Below, in pieces: positions 54,889 through 64,000 of a DNA stretch of 64,000 bases. How positions within the stretch are numbered: the first letter of the stretch is position 1; each line of letters begins with the position of its first letter. The stretch covers positions 1,250,501 through 1,314,500 of the forward strand of contig CP027224.1 in NCBI GenBank assembly GCA_002973635.1, read 5' to 3'. The notes under the pieces were generated by a model. The model was not told the DNA's origin and did not search any database. It was given only the letters and a program-made list of their open reading frames with translations. A program made the translations under genes and the position numbers. This stretch comes from Lysinibacillus sp. B2A1 (GTDB taxonomy: Bacteria; Bacillota; Bacilli; Bacillales_A; Planococcaceae).

Positions 54889-55404
54889 GTGGAATGGTTT
54901 AATGTAGGTCGTATAGTCAATACGCACGGAATTCGTGGTGAGGTGCGTATATTATCAACAACAGATTTTGAAGAAGAACGATTTGCAGTAGGGAATAGGC
55001 TTGCAGCATTTAAAAAAGATGATAAAAAACCGACATGGGTAACAATTGTATCCGTACGTCGTCATAAAAACTTTATTTTATTATCTTTTGAAGGCATGGA
55101 CAATATTAATTTTGTAGAGCCTTTTAAAGAAGGTATGCTAAAAGTTACAAAAGACCAATTGTCAGATGATTTATTACAGGAAAACGAATTTTTCTTCCAT
55201 GAGATCATTGGCTGTGAGATTGTTTCTGAAGAAGGAGAAAAGATTGGTGTAGTGTCTGATATTCTTCAAACAGGTGCCAACGATGTATGGGTGGTAAAGG
55301 GTGCTAAAAAAGAGCATTACATCCCATATATCGAAGACATCGTCAAGGAGATTAATGTTGATGACAAGAAAATTGTGATTCATGTAATGGATGGCCTACT
55401 ATGA
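54889..55404 (+). CDS. rimM: 16S rRNA processing protein RimM
   Basis: Assists maturation of the 30S head by binding S19. The 171-residue protein has the N-terminal RimM barrel ([20 protein letters not shown]) and the C-terminal PRC-barrel ([20 protein letters not shown] ... [20 protein letters not shown]). The GTG at 54889 was chosen: GAGGTG is 6 bases upstream and the family begins with MxxWFNVG; an upstream in-frame GTG lies within that site. It overlaps trmD by 4 bases. Repeat E ends immediately upstream. Confidence 0.95.
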   Translation: MEWFNVGRIVNTHGIRGEVRILSTTDFEEERFAVGNRLAAFKKDDKKPTWVTIVSVRRHKNFILLSFEGMDNINFVEPFKEGMLKVTKDQLSDDLLQENEFFFHEIIGCEIVSEEGEKIGVVSDILQTGANDVWVVKGAKKEHYIPYIEDIVKEINVDDKKIVIHVMDGLL

Positions 55405-56132
55405 TGAATATTCATGTGTTAAGTCTGTTTCCTGATATGTTTACAGGCGTTTTTGGTGCTTCAATATTGAAGAAGGCGCAGGAAAAAGGCGCTGTTCAGC
55501 TAGAAGTTACTGATATTCGAACGTTTTCAGGGAACAAGCATAATCAAGTGGACGATTATCCTTATGGTGGTGGTGCAGGGATGGTATTAAAGCCAGAACC
55601 GATGTTTAGCGCTGTAGAGGAGATTACAGCTGGGAAAAATCCTCGAATCATCTTGATGTGCCCACAAGGAGAACGATTTACTCAAAGAAAGGCTGAAGAG
55701 CTAGCACAAGAAAAGGAGCTTGTTTTTTTATGCGGTCATTATGAAGGTTATGATGAACGCATTCGACAGCATCTTGTCACAGACGAAATTTCTATTGGAG
55801 ATTTCGTTTTAACTGGTGGAGAGCTAGGAGCTATGACGGTTATTGATAGTGTTGTACGATTACTACCTGGCGTTTTAGGGCAAGAGGAATCCCATATACA
55901 AGATTCATTTTCCACAGGCCTTTTAGAGCATCCTCATTATACGCGACCAGCTGATTTTCGTGGAATGAAAGTACCTGATATTTTACTATCAGGGAATCAC
56001 GCAAAAATTGAGCAGTGGCGTGAAGAGCAGTCACTCAAAAGAACATTGGAGCGTCGCCCCGATTTACTAGATAACTATCCATTAACAGATAAACAAAAAG
56101 TGTATATAGAAAAACTTAAAAAACAACCATAA
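55401..56132 (+). CDS. trmD: tRNA (guanine-37-N1)-methyltransferase TrmD
   Basis: Methylates G37 next to the anticodon to prevent +1 frameshifting. The 243-residue SPOUT enzyme has [49 protein letters not shown] and the trefoil-knot segment [30 protein letters not shown] (read across 55792-55880), with the catalytic Asp in [10 protein letters not shown] nearby. Two ATGs (55401, 55404) are possible starts; the first overlaps the rimM stop. Confidence 0.97.
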   Translation: MMNIHVLSLFPDMFTGVFGASILKKAQEKGAVQLEVTDIRTFSGNKHNQVDDYPYGGGAGMVLKPEPMFSAVEEITAGKNPRIILMCPQGERFTQRKAEELAQEKELVFLCGHYEGYDERIRQHLVTDEISIGDFVLTGGELGAMTVIDSVVRLLPGVLGQEESHIQDSFSTGLLEHPHYTRPADFRGMKVPDILLSGNHAKIEQWREEQSLKRTLERRPDLLDNYPLTDKQKVYIEKLKKQP

Positions 56133-56240
56133 AGATGCTTGATTGCTGTTTATATTTGTGATAACATCTAATCTGTACTTCTATGTGAAGTACTGAATTA
56201 CGGTGTTCCGCTGTGGCATAGATTGCGTGCAAGAGCATCT
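56133..56240 (+). ncRNA. L19 ribosomal protein leader (autoregulatory structure)
   Basis: AGATGCTTG at 56133-56141 pairs with CAAGAGCATCT at 56230-56240, closing a multi-hairpin region that includes GTACTTC/GAAGTAC (56176-56191). Position, size and closing stem match the Firmicutes L19 leader, thought to let L19 control rplS expression. The rplS ribosome site lies just downstream. The call rests on recalled structure, not a covariance search. Confidence 0.7.
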
Positions 56241-56258
56241 GTCTAAGGAGAGAAAACA

Positions 56259-56603
56259 ATGTCAAACATTATTGCAGAAATTACAAAAGCTCAGCTTCGC
56301 ACTGATCTACCAGCTTTCCGTCCTGGTGATACTGTTAAAGTACACGTGAAAGTAGTAGAGGGTACTCGTGAACGTATCCAAGTATACGAAGGTGTAGTTA
56401 TTAAACGTCGTGGCGGCGGTATTAGCGAAACTTTCACAGTTCGTAAAATTTCTTACGGTGTAGGTGTTGAACGTACTTTCCCTGTACACACACCAAAAAT
56501 CGCTAACTTAGAAGTTGTACGTCGTGGTAAAGTACGTCGTGCTAAACTTTACTACCTACGTAACCTACGTGGTAAAGCTGCTCGTATTAAAGAAATTCGA
56601 TAA
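56259..56603 (+). CDS. rplS: 50S ribosomal protein L19
   Basis: A large-subunit protein at the 30S-50S interface. The 114-residue sequence has [25 protein letters not shown], the [31 protein letters not shown] core (56391-56482) and the basic C-terminus [27 protein letters not shown] precedes the ATG. It is preceded by the L19 leader and followed by a strong terminator. Confidence 0.98.
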   Translation: MSNIIAEITKAQLRTDLPAFRPGDTVKVHVKVVEGTRERIQVYEGVVIKRRGGGISETFTVRKISYGVGVERTFPVHTPKIANLEVVRRGKVRRAKLYYLRNLRGKAARIKEIR

Positions 56604-56620
56604 TTATGGCTTAAAAGTGA

Positions 56621-56652
56621 GGGGCTTGTATTGCAAGCCCCTTTTCTTTTTG
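56621..56652 (+). terminator. Terminator of rplS
   Basis: GGGGCTTG/CAAGCCCC with a five-base loop and a TTTTCTTTTT tail. Confidence 0.92.
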
Positions 56653-56709
56653 CTTGTCATCTTAAAGAGCTATCATCTAAAATGAGGATAGACAAGGGGG
56701 CAAATCTCG

Positions 56710-57279
56710 ATGGAAAAACCAGTGAAGGAAAAGAATGAATTATGGGAATGGACGAAGGCACTTCTAATTGCATTTGCGATTGCAGCAGTTATTCGTTATT
56801 TTTTATTTACACCGATTGCAGTAGATGGTGAGTCTATGATGCCAACCCTTGAAAATGGCGACCGTATGATTGTGAACAAAATTGGTTATAAAATAGGAGA
56901 GCCGAAACGCTTTGATATAGTAGTGTTCCATGCTCCAGAGAAGAAAAACTATATTAAACGTGTTATTGGGCTGCCAGGAGAGACATTAGAATATAAAAAT
57001 GATCAATTATATATAAATGGTGAACCAATCGATGAGCCCTATTTAGATGCCTACAAATCACAAATTACTGAAGGTACATTAACAGAAGATTTTTCATTAA
57101 ATGATATTGATGCTTCCCTAAACGAGAATGTTATTCCAGAGGGCTTTGTGTTCGTAATGGGAGATAATCGTCGATATAGTAAGGACAGTCGTCATATTGG
57201 TCTTGTTGATCAAAAAGAGATTATCGGGAATACAAGCTTAATTTTCTGGCCGTTTAGTGATATAAAAATTGTAAAGTAA
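56710..57279 (+). CDS. sip: Type I signal peptidase
   Basis: Removes signal peptides from exported proteins at the outer face of the membrane. The 189-residue protein has one N-terminal membrane helix (about 15-34), the catalytic Ser in [14 protein letters not shown], the catalytic Lys in [13 protein letters not shown] and the conserved [16 protein letters not shown] box. It is the short single-helix Gram-positive form; which sip paralogue it is cannot be told. It lies in the rplS-rbgA interval, with its own ribosome site and a terminator behind it. Confidence 0.95.
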   Translation: MEKPVKEKNELWEWTKALLIAFAIAAVIRYFLFTPIAVDGESMMPTLENGDRMIVNKIGYKIGEPKRFDIVVFHAPEKKNYIKRVIGLPGETLEYKNDQLYINGEPIDEPYLDAYKSQITEGTLTEDFSLNDIDASLNENVIPEGFVFVMGDNRRYSKDSRHIGLVDQKEIIGNTSLIFWPFSDIKIVK

Positions 57280-57285
57280 TGCAAG

Positions 57286-57315
57286 AAAGGGAGGACTTAC
57301 ACTCCCTTTTTCTTT
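57286..57315 (+). terminator. Terminator after signal peptidase gene
   Basis: AAAGGGAG/CTCCCTTT with an eight-base loop and a TTTCTTTT tail. Confidence 0.9.
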
Positions 57316-57334
57316 TAGTTTAGGAGGTATAGGT

Positions 57335-58213
57335 ATGACTATACAATGGTTTCCAGGGCATATGGCAAAGGCCCGAAGAGAAGTAACAGAAAAATTGAAG
57401 CTTGTTGATATTATATTTGAATTAATTGATGCCCGTTTACCATTATCCTCGCGTAATCCAATGATAGACGAAGTAATCAATCAAAAGCCACGTCTTCTTA
57501 TTTTAAATAAATCAGATATGGCTGATGAGCAGGAAACACGGAAATGGGTAGATTACTTTGCACAGCGTGGTCATAAGGCAGTGGCTATCAACTCTCTTGA
57601 AGGCAAAGGCTTACAATTGGTAACAAAAGCAGCACAAGAAATTTTAAAAGAAAAGTTCGAACGTATGAAAGCGCGTGGGATGAAACCTAGAGCAATCCGA
57701 GCGATGATTGTCGGCATTCCTAACGTAGGAAAATCAACCCTAATCAATCGCCTAGCTAAAAAAAATATTGCAAAAACAGGGAATACTCCAGGGGTAACAA
57801 AGGCTCAGCAATGGATAAAGGTTGGTAAGGAGCTCGAATTACTTGATACTCCAGGTATTTTATGGCCAAAATTCGAAGATCAGGAAGTAGGCTATAAACT
57901 AGCATTAACTGGTGCTATTAAAGATACCATTACAAATATGGAGGATTTAGCTGTCTATGGTCTGCGTTTTTTATCTATTCACTATCCAAAGCGCATGGAG
58001 GAGCGCTATGGCTTTGAATTTCTCCATGAAGATTTAGTGGAAACCTTCGACCATATCGGTAAGCTTCGTCGCGTCTTTGGACAAGGCGGCGAAATTGATT
58101 ATGACCAAGTAGCTCAACTAATCGTACGTGATATTCGAGGCTTACAATTAGGAAAACTAACATTTGATTTTGTAGATGAGCAACTGGAGAAAGAGGCATT
58201 AACAGAAGAATAG
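57335..58213 (+). CDS. rbgA: Ribosome biogenesis GTPase RbgA (YlqF)
   Basis: An essential assembly factor for the 50S subunit. The 292-residue protein is a circularly permuted GTPase: [15 protein letters not shown]4 [19 protein letters not shown]1 [26 protein letters not shown] and G3 [12 protein letters not shown], then a C-terminal helical rRNA-binding domain. It starts [16 protein letters not shown], typical of the YlqF/YawG group. AGGAGGT lies before the ATG. It follows rplS/sip and precedes rnhB, the conserved order. Confidence 0.97.
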   Translation: MTIQWFPGHMAKARREVTEKLKLVDIIFELIDARLPLSSRNPMIDEVINQKPRLLILNKSDMADEQETRKWVDYFAQRGHKAVAINSLEGKGLQLVTKAAQEILKEKFERMKARGMKPRAIRAMIVGIPNVGKSTLINRLAKKNIAKTGNTPGVTKAQQWIKVGKELELLDTPGILWPKFEDQEVGYKLALTGAIKDTITNMEDLAVYGLRFLSIHYPKRMEERYGFEFLHEDLVETFDHIGKLRRVFGQGGEIDYDQVAQLIVRDIRGLQLGKLTFDFVDEQLEKEALTEE

Positions 58214-58221
58214 AAGTTATA

Positions 58222-58254
58222 AACGGCTGTCGAAAATCTCGACAGCCGTTTTTA
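58222..58254 (+). terminator. Terminator of rbgA
   Basis: AACGGCTGTCGA/TCGACAGCCGTT stem, five-base loop, TTTAT tail. Confidence 0.92.
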
Positions 58255-58377
58255 TAACTTTTTATCTGGTTTTAGCAGAACTTTACTGTGCGTAAGTGAT
58301 TTATTAATATTTTTAGATTTTCACAAAAAATGTTATTAATTAACCTTTCGTCTTTATATCTATCTGCAAGGAAATGA

Positions 58378-58632
58378 GGAGCCTCTCTTAGCTATCAGTG
58401 GTATCAAAATACAACAAACAGAACAAGTGGAGGTACGCTCATCATGGAGCGACAAGTCCAACGTATGCAGTAGTTATTTGCCGATGTAGATAGACATCAT
58501 TGGAGTGCAGGTTATATTGCTGTGCTAGAGCGTGAAGGGATCGTGCTTGGAGATAATGGTCATTTCCGAACAAATGAGCCTGTGACACGTGCGCAGTTCG
58601 TGGCATTTTTATATCGTATTATGCAACAATAA
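58378..58632 (+). pseudogene. Remnant of a surface protein (Ig-like repeat end plus SLH domain)
   Basis: In one frame, 58378-58470 reads GASLSYQWYQNTTNRTSGG and on to a TAG (58471-58473). The pattern L-S-Y-Q-W-Y is typical of bacterial Ig-like repeats in surface proteins. The same frame continues LFADVDRHHWSAGYIAVLER, EGIVLGDNGHFRTNEPVTRA, QFVAFLYRIMQQ and a TAA, which is most of one S-layer-homology (SLH) domain, used to bind secondary cell-wall polymer. There is no start or ribosome site. It appears to be the scar of a large deleted SLH-anchored protein. The rest of the 580-base gap holds only terminators. Confidence 0.75.
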
Positions 58633-58693
58633 AATGTTATCAAGCTCTTGCTAGCATACAGGCAATTTTTTCAACGACATATAATTTTGTAAA

Positions 58694-58745
58694 AGGGCTG
58701 TAGGGAAATGCATTTCTTTCCTTACAAGCCCTATCTTTATTTTGT
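58694..58745 (+). terminator. Terminator-like hairpin before rnhB
   Basis: AGGGCT/AGCCCT with inner AGGGAAA/TTTCCTT pairing and a TCTTTATTTT tail, likely left from the lost surface-protein gene. Confidence 0.75.
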
Positions 58746-58798
58746 TATATAATTAAATAAACAAGCCGATATACATAAGAGAGATGAGGTAATACTAT

Positions 58799-59554
58799 AT
58801 GCAAACTATAAAAGAAATTACAATTGCTTTAAAAGCCGCTACAGCGCATGAACCTTGGATGGATAACGTGCAGCAAGATGGGCGAGCAGGCGTGCAAAAA
58901 GCGTGGCAGCAGTTTTTAAAGCGCATGGAAAAAAAGCAGCAATTACAACGGGAGCATGATGCGAAAATTGCATTTGACGCACAATTTGGCCAGCTAGTTG
59001 CAGGTATAGACGAAGCTGGGCGAGGTCCATTGGCAGGTCCTGTCGTTACTGCAGCCGTAATTCTACCTGAAAATTGTCAGGTATTGCTAGGCTTAAATGA
59101 TTCTAAACAACTGTCGAAAGAGACAAGAGAAAAAATGAGTAAGTTAGTAAAAGAGCATGCAATAAGCTATAGCATACATTTTCAAAATGCAAAAGTAATT
59201 GATGACATCAATATTTATGAGGCTACGAAACAATCAATGGTTGCGAGTATAGAGATGCTAAAAATTAAACCGAATTTTGTTATAGCAGATGCAATGACAC
59301 TGCCAATCAATTTGCCTCAGCAGTCGATTATTAAAGGGGACGCGCAAAGCTTAGCGATTGCTGCTGCTTCTATTTTGGCGAAAACAGCGCGTGACGAATA
59401 TATGGAGAAGCTTGCAAAAGAGTTTCCGCAGTATGGCTTTGAGCAACATGCAGGCTATGGCACAAAACAGCATTTAGAGGCACTTACTAAGTATGGACCG
59501 ACTATTCACCATCGAGCAAGTTTTGAACCGATAAAATCTATGATGAAGGGGTAA
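58799..59554 (+). CDS. rnhB: Ribonuclease HII
   Basis: Cleaves RNA in RNA-DNA hybrids and removes single ribonucleotides misincorporated in DNA. The 251-residue protein has an N-terminal helical domain (about 1-65) and the RNase HII fold with GIDEAGRGPLAGPVVTAAVIL (first acidic pair), LNDSKQLS, VIADAMTLPI (third Asp) and KGDAQSLAIAAASILAKTARDEYM. AGATGAGGT precedes the ATG. It lies four bases before ylqG. Confidence 0.97.
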   Translation: MQTIKEITIALKAATAHEPWMDNVQQDGRAGVQKAWQQFLKRMEKKQQLQREHDAKIAFDAQFGQLVAGIDEAGRGPLAGPVVTAAVILPENCQVLLGLNDSKQLSKETREKMSKLVKEHAISYSIHFQNAKVIDDINIYEATKQSMVASIEMLKIKPNFVIADAMTLPINLPQQSIIKGDAQSLAIAAASILAKTARDEYMEKLAKEFPQYGFEQHAGYGTKQHLEALTKYGPTIHHRASFEPIKSMMKG

Positions 59555-59558
59555 TGAT

Positions 59559-61457
59559 ATGACATCTACATCATTTAATCCGATTGCAGCACAAACACAA
59601 ACCCAAGCGCTATCAACGAATCAACCGTTAGCGATGAAACAGGGGCAATTATTTCATGGGACAGTTAAACAGCTATATCCAGATCAAATGGCAGAGATCC
59701 AAGTTGGTCAACAAAAGTTTATTGCTAAGCTTGAAGCGCCATTAAAAGCAGGAGACGCACATTTCTTTCAGGTGACAGGTACAAGCCCTCAAACGGAACT
59801 AAAAGTGGTTACAGGTCCTATGGTACAAACGGCTTCTTCTAGTCAACAAATCAATCAATTACTTGAATCAATGAATTTGCCAAAGACACCTGAAATGCAA
59901 CAGCTTCTAGCTCATTTTATGAAGGCAGAACTACCGATTTCAAAAGAACAGCTGATGCAGGCTGAAATGTGGTTAAAGGCCTTACCTGAAGGCATTACTA
60001 AAATGGATGCCCTGCAAGCTATTCAAAAAATGGTAGAGCTAAAAATGCCGATGACGAATGAGGTTTTTCAAGCACTAATTAGTGGGCAAAAAACTACAGG
60101 GATGAATTCCGTTATGGAAAACTTTACTCAACTTTTAGCAAAGGATACATCTTTACCAGAAAGCCTTAGGCAAAATCTAATGCAACAAGTACAGGCAATT
60201 GCGAAGCCATTTGAAGTAGAAACAGGTGGTTTAGTACTCGCTAAGTCCATTCAATTATTAACGAGTGAAGCTGCTTCTATGAGTGAAAAGATTCAAGCTT
60301 TGAATATTTTAAAAGAGGCAGGTATTGTATCTCAGCAAGCTACATTACAAAATTGGTCAAATCTTAACGAAGCCAAGTCTGTTCAAACAATTCAACCTCA
60401 GCAGGCTGGACAAGTTATTCAAGCAATTCTAACGACAAGCCCTGAAGATAAAAATCAGCTCATCAACGAGCTTAAATCTTGGACGGCCAACCAAAGCCTA
60501 TTAACGAATGAGCAAAAACAGCAAATTAATCAATTAATCGATAGACTAAACCAAATACCAGCTACTAAACAAACATTAGAGATTTTTGCGAGGCAGATGC
60601 AAGAACAACTCATGAAAGCATTTGCACAAAATGCTTCAGAGCGTTTATTCACACAAGATAGTAATGCTCTTTCAGCAAAGGATCATTTATTATCATTATT
60701 AAAAAATGATGCAACTACTTCTCTACAAAACGAAGCATGGATGAGAAATCTTATGAAAAGTAGCGTAGATTCCCCACAATCTTTGATTCAGCAAATAGTT
60801 ACACAAGCAGATGCACAGGTACAAAATTCAATGGATAATAAAGCGATGGAGCACGCTCTTAAAACGGTATTAAAGAATTTAGGTATTAGCTACGAGGCTG
60901 CGCTTAATAATAAATCTGCGGATTTACAAGTGATTGCACATCAATTAAAACCTCAGCTTCATACACTCTTGCAGGATGCACAAATTACACCTCAGTTGAA
61001 GGAAGCTGCAGAAATGTTAATGACACGTATGAATGGCATGCAGCTTGTATCGGGAGAGAATGGTCATCAGCATCAGCTTATTATGCAAGTACCGCTTGAA
61101 TTCTTCGGTAGAAAAATGGATGCAACACTACAATGGAATGGTCGCATGAAGGAAGATGGGAAAATTGATGCCAATTATGCGCGTATTTTATTTTATTTAC
61201 AAATGGAGTCAATGAAAGAAACTGTAATTGATATGCAGGTTCAAAATCGTGTCGTTACAGTGACGGTCTTTAATGAAAATCATAACATTGCTCCACTTGC
61301 AGAACCATTAAAAACAGCATTAAAAATTGGCTTGGCAGAAAAAAATTATCAACTATCAGGAGTATTTATTAAAGAATTTGAAAAAGCTAAACCTGAAAAA
61401 ATAACCGCTGTAGTAGAACAGCAGGAGGAACATAATGGGGTGGATTTCCGCGTATGA
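59559..61457 (+). CDS. ylqG: YlqG-like protein of unknown function, Gln-rich
   Basis: A 632-residue, Gln/Ala/Met/Leu-rich, mostly helical protein at the position of B. subtilis ylqG. Residues 30-85 form a small beta region (GQLFHGTVKQLYPDQMAEIQVGQQKFIAKLEAPLKAGD, read across 59643-59757), the middle (about 95-480) is helical, and the last 130 residues (QLIMQVPLEFFGRKMDATLQW ... YQLSGVFIKEF) look like the C-terminal domain of FliK-type hook-length-control proteins. The next gene is FlhB-like, the FliK partner family, which supports a remote relation to type III export control. The function is not known. Confidence 0.8.
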   Translation: MTSTSFNPIAAQTQTQALSTNQPLAMKQGQLFHGTVKQLYPDQMAEIQVGQQKFIAKLEAPLKAGDAHFFQVTGTSPQTELKVVTGPMVQTASSSQQINQLLESMNLPKTPEMQQLLAHFMKAELPISKEQLMQAEMWLKALPEGITKMDALQAIQKMVELKMPMTNEVFQALISGQKTTGMNSVMENFTQLLAKDTSLPESLRQNLMQQVQAIAKPFEVETGGLVLAKSIQLLTSEAASMSEKIQALNILKEAGIVSQQATLQNWSNLNEAKSVQTIQPQQAGQVIQAILTTSPEDKNQLINELKSWTANQSLLTNEQKQQINQLIDRLNQIPATKQTLEIFARQMQEQLMKAFAQNASERLFTQDSNALSAKDHLLSLLKNDATTSLQNEAWMRNLMKSSVDSPQSLIQQIVTQADAQVQNSMDNKAMEHALKTVLKNLGISYEAALNNKSADLQVIAHQLKPQLHTLLQDAQITPQLKEAAEMLMTRMNGMQLVSGENGHQHQLIMQVPLEFFGRKMDATLQWNGRMKEDGKIDANYARILFYLQMESMKETVIDMQVQNRVVTVTVFNENHNIAPLAEPLKTALKIGLAEKNYQLSGVFIKEFEKAKPEKITAVVEQQEEHNGVDFRV

Positions 61458-61756
61458 GTGAAGAAAAATTTACTCGAAAAGAGGCTATCGCGCTCACATA
61501 TAAGCTAGGACGTTTTGATAGTCCAAAAGTCGTTGCAAAAGGAAAAGGGAAAATAGCAGAAAATATTTTAGCACGAGCAAATGAGCACAATGTGCCGATT
61601 TATGAGGACCCTAACCTTGTTCAATTACTTGGGCAATTGGATTTAAATGAGTCGATTCCTGAAGAATTGTACCAAGCTGTCGCTGAAGTTTTTGCATTTA
61701 TTTATCATTTAGATCAACAACATGCACAAAAAAATAGAAAAGATAAAGAATTCTGA
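61454..61756 (+). CDS. ylqH: FlhB C-terminal domain-like protein (YlqH)
   Basis: A 100-residue stand-alone homologue of the cytoplasmic domain of FlhB/EscU, the type III export substrate-specificity switch. AIALTYKLGRFDSPKVVAKGKGKIAENILARANEHNVPIYEDPNLVQLLGQLDLNESIPEELYQAVAEVFAFIY spans 61487-61711. The membrane part and the self-cleaving NPTH motif are missing; RKEAIALTYK stands in the NPTHxAVALxY place. It overlaps ylqG by 4 bases, suggesting they act together. Confidence 0.9.
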   Translation: MSEEKFTRKEAIALTYKLGRFDSPKVVAKGKGKIAENILARANEHNVPIYEDPNLVQLLGQLDLNESIPEELYQAVAEVFAFIYHLDQQHAQKNRKDKEF

Positions 61757-61837
61757 TAGTTTGAAAAATCTGTTTTAGTACACGAAGTAGAAAAAAGCGT
61801 CATAATAAGAGAGAAAATTCGAACAAAAGACAAAGTG

Positions 61838-61866
61838 TAGACTTTATCAGAATCTTTCGTTAGAAT
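61838..61866 (+). promoter_or_regulatory. Possible promoter of sucC-sucD
   Basis: TAGACT (61838-61843) and TAGAAT (61861-61866), 17 bases apart, about 50 bases before the sucC start. The -35 is weak. Confidence 0.45.
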
Positions 61867-61918
61867 AGATTATGTTAGTAAAACAATTTTATGCAAATGT
61901 TTGATGGGAGGATGTATT

Positions 61919-63079
61919 ATGAATATCCATGAATATCAAGGGAAAGAGATTCTGAGAAAGTATGGTGTAGCTGTACCAAATGGAAAAGTTGCTTTTTCCC
62001 CTGATGAGGCAGTGAAAGTAGCGAAGGAACTTGGCTCTAATGTAACGGTAGTCAAGGCGCAAATTCATGCAGGTGGACGTGGTAAAGCAGGTGGTGTAAA
62101 AATCGCTAAAAACCTTGACGAGGTGCGTACGTACGCAAAGGAATTACTAGGTAAAATTTTAGTGACTCATCAAACAGGTCCTGAAGGAAAAGAAGTAAAA
62201 CGCTTATATATTGAAGAGGGTTCTGATATTCAAAAAGAGTACTATTTAAGTTTAGTATTAGACCGCGCAACATCCCGTGTTACAATGATGGGATCGGAAG
62301 AAGGCGGTATGGATATTGAAGAAGTAGCGGAAACAAATCCGGAAAAAATCTTCAAGGAAGTAGTAGATCCTGTTGTTGGATTAACAAGTTTCCAAGCACG
62401 TCGTATGGCGTTTAATATGAATATTCCAGCAAACCTGGTAGGGAAAGCTGTTAAATTAATGTTAGGTTTATATCAAGCATTTATCGACAAAGATGCATCA
62501 ATTGTTGAAATCAATCCGCTTGTTGTTACTGGACAAGGCGATGTAGTGGCACTAGATGCTAAATTCAATTTTGATGCCAATGCATTATATCGTCATAAAG
62601 ATATTGTCGAATTGCGCGACTTTGATGAAGAGGATGCAAAGGAAATCGAAGCATCCAAATATGACCTTAGCTATATTTCACTAGATGGCAACATTGGCTG
62701 CATGGTTAATGGTGCGGGTCTTGCTATGGCTACAATGGACACAATTAGCTATTACGGCGGAAGCCCCGCTAACTTCCTTGATGTAGGTGGCGGTGCAACA
62801 GCTGAAAAAGTAACAGAGGCTTTCAAAATTATCCTTTCTGATCCACATGTAAAAGGTATTTTCGTAAACATTTTTGGCGGAATTATGAAATGTAACATTA
62901 TTGCTGAAGGTGTGGTAACAGCTGCTAAAGAAATTGGCTTAGCTGTGCCGTTGGTTGTACGTTTAGAAGGTACAAATGTAGAACTTGGAAAAGAAATTTT
63001 AAATGCATCTGGTTTAAACATCGTTGCAGCGGATTCGATGGCTGACGGTGCACAAAAAATTGTGGGACTAGTAGGCTAA
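61919..63079 (+). CDS. sucC: Succinyl-CoA synthetase (ADP-forming) beta subunit
   Basis: With SucD it converts succinyl-CoA to succinate with substrate-level ATP formation in the TCA cycle. The 386-residue protein begins [17 protein letters not shown] and has an ATP-grasp domain ([44 protein letters not shown]) and a C-terminal CoA-ligase domain ([32 protein letters not shown]). An in-frame extension of 6 codons exists upstream, but GGGAGG lies 7 bases before the ATG at 61919. It lies 17 bases before sucD. Confidence 0.98.
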   Translation: MNIHEYQGKEILRKYGVAVPNGKVAFSPDEAVKVAKELGSNVTVVKAQIHAGGRGKAGGVKIAKNLDEVRTYAKELLGKILVTHQTGPEGKEVKRLYIEEGSDIQKEYYLSLVLDRATSRVTMMGSEEGGMDIEEVAETNPEKIFKEVVDPVVGLTSFQARRMAFNMNIPANLVGKAVKLMLGLYQAFIDKDASIVEINPLVVTGQGDVVALDAKFNFDANALYRHKDIVELRDFDEEDAKEIEASKYDLSYISLDGNIGCMVNGAGLAMATMDTISYYGGSPANFLDVGGGATAEKVTEAFKIILSDPHVKGIFVNIFGGIMKCNIIAEGVVTAAKEIGLAVPLVVRLEGTNVELGKEILNASGLNIVAADSMADGAQKIVGLVG

Positions 63080-63096
63080 GGAAGGCAGGGAGAATA

Positions 63097-63999
63097 ATGG
63101 CTGTATTTATTAATAAAGATACGAAGGTAATTGTACAAGGGATTACAGGCGAAACGGCGCTTTTCCATACAAAACAAATGCTTGAGTACGGTACTAAAAT
63201 CGTAGCAGGTGTAACACCTGGTAAAGGTGGTCTTGAAATTGAGGGAGTACCTGTATTTAATACAGTAGCAGAAGCAGTAGCTGCAACAGGTGCAACTACA
63301 TCAGTTATTTATGTGCCAGCTCCATTTGCAGCAGATGCAATTCTAGAAGCTGTAGATGCTGAATTAGAATTAACAATCTGTATAACAGAACATATACCTG
63401 TCCTTGATATGGTAAAGGTTAAACGTTATATGGAAGGTAAAAAAACCCGCCTAGTAGGACCAAACTGTCCAGGTGTTATTACAGCAGATGAATGTAAAAT
63501 TGGTATCATGCCTGGCTATATTCATACAAAAGGACATGTAGGGGTGGTTTCTCGCTCTGGAACATTAACATATGAGGCAGTTCATCAATTAACACAAGAG
63601 GGTATTGGTCAAACTACGGCTGTAGGTATTGGTGGAGACCCTGTCAATGGTACAAACTTTATCGATGTATTAGAAGCTTTCAATAATGACCCAGAGACAT
63701 ATGCAGTTGTTATGATTGGGGAAATCGGTGGTACTGCAGAAGAGGAAGCTGCTGAATGGATTAAAGCAAATATGACGAAACCTGTCATTGGCTTTATCGG
63801 TGGACAAACTGCACCTCCAGGAAAACGTATGGGCCATGCTGGTGCCATTATTTCTGGTGGTAAAGGAACAGCCGCTGAAAAAATTAAGGCTATGAATGCA
63901 GCTGGTATTGAAGTAGCTGAAACACCATCTGTCATTGGTGAAACGCTTATTAAAGTAATAAAAGAAAAAGGGCTATACGAAAAGTGTAAAACCCATTAA
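63097..63999 (+). CDS. sucD: Succinyl-CoA synthetase (ADP-forming) alpha subunit
   Basis: The CoA-binding and phosphohistidine subunit. The 300-residue protein has the Rossmann CoA-binding region ([30 protein letters not shown]), [24 protein letters not shown] and [11 protein letters not shown]. The phosphorylated His is in [14 protein letters not shown] near residue 248. The complete gene ends one base before the window edge. AAGGAAGGCAGGGAG precedes the ATG. Confidence 0.98.
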   Translation: MAVFINKDTKVIVQGITGETALFHTKQMLEYGTKIVAGVTPGKGGLEIEGVPVFNTVAEAVAATGATTSVIYVPAPFAADAILEAVDAELELTICITEHIPVLDMVKVKRYMEGKKTRLVGPNCPGVITADECKIGIMPGYIHTKGHVGVVSRSGTLTYEAVHQLTQEGIGQTTAVGIGGDPVNGTNFIDVLEAFNNDPETYAVVMIGEIGGTAEEEAAEWIKANMTKPVIGFIGGQTAPPGKRMGHAGAIISGGKGTAAEKIKAMNAAGIEVAETPSVIGETLIKVIKEKGLYEKCKTH

Positions 64000-64000
64000 A

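Overview
The window is a low-GC Gram-positive chromosome segment. It reproduces the conserved Bacillus subtilis block rqcH(yloA)-yloC-gmk-rpoZ-coaBC-priA-def-fmt-rsmB-rlmN-prpC-prkC-rsgA-rpe-thiN-spoVM-rpmB-yloU-yloV(fakA)-sda-recG-fapR-plsX-fabD-fabG-acpP-rnc-smc-ftsY-ylxM-ffh-rpsP-khpA-rimM-trmD-rplS-(sip)-rbgA-rnhB-ylqG-ylqH-sucC-sucD. SpoVM marks an endospore former. Gene order, protein sequences and an SLH remnant fit a Lysinibacillus-type Bacillaceae/Caryophanaceae organism; the genus is an inference without a database search. No tRNA, rRNA, CRISPR array, prophage or intact insertion sequence was seen.

Layout. Positions 1-5 kb hold the start of a peptide-binding lipoprotein, a chemotaxis receptor and rqcH, all on the minus strand. 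Positions 5.2-19.8 kb are one long plus-strand housekeeping run (guanylate kinase, RNA polymerase omega, CoA synthesis, replication restart, formyl-Met handling, rRNA methylation, the PrpC/PrkC signalling pair, ribosome assembly, spoVM) with many start/stop overlaps. Positions 20-26.3 kb are an insertion relative to B. subtilis: an IclR regulator divergent from two amidinotransferase-fold hydrolases, a RocE-like permease and a RocB-like M20 protein, probably an arginine or methylarginine catabolic operon, with two tandem operator-like sites. Positions 26.5-29.6 kb hold a secreted protein of unknown function, a decayed acetyltransferase and a membrane diguanylate cyclase. Positions 29.7-33.6 kb return to the conserved block (yloU, fakA, sdaAB, sdaAA). 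Positions 33.8-38.7 kb are a second insertion (LysR, YfcC-type transporter, M20 amidohydrolase, enolase-superfamily racemase/epimerase), probably for N-acyl amino acids or dipeptides. Positions 39.2-64 kb carry recG, the FapR-controlled lipid genes, rnc-smc-ftsY, the SRP genes, ribosomal genes, rbgA, rnhB and succinyl-CoA synthetase.

The most unusual content is a family of long, highly structured intergenic repeats (A 10524, B 38849, C 42977, D 51156, E 54350, and a decayed piece F 45231). They sit between genes that are usually adjacent and all point the same way as transcription. They share a core around GGCGGATGTCACGGA ... TCCGGACGC. Their hairpin stems differ between copies but keep base-pairing, and modules are nested inside each other's loops. 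They look like a mobile or regulatory structured-RNA family not named by standard annotation.

Other oddities: coaBC has an intact decarboxylase half but a badly degenerate ligase half; spoVM appears to start at CTG; remA, yloB and ylqD are missing from their usual places; an Ig-like/SLH surface-protein remnant lies between rbgA and rnhB.
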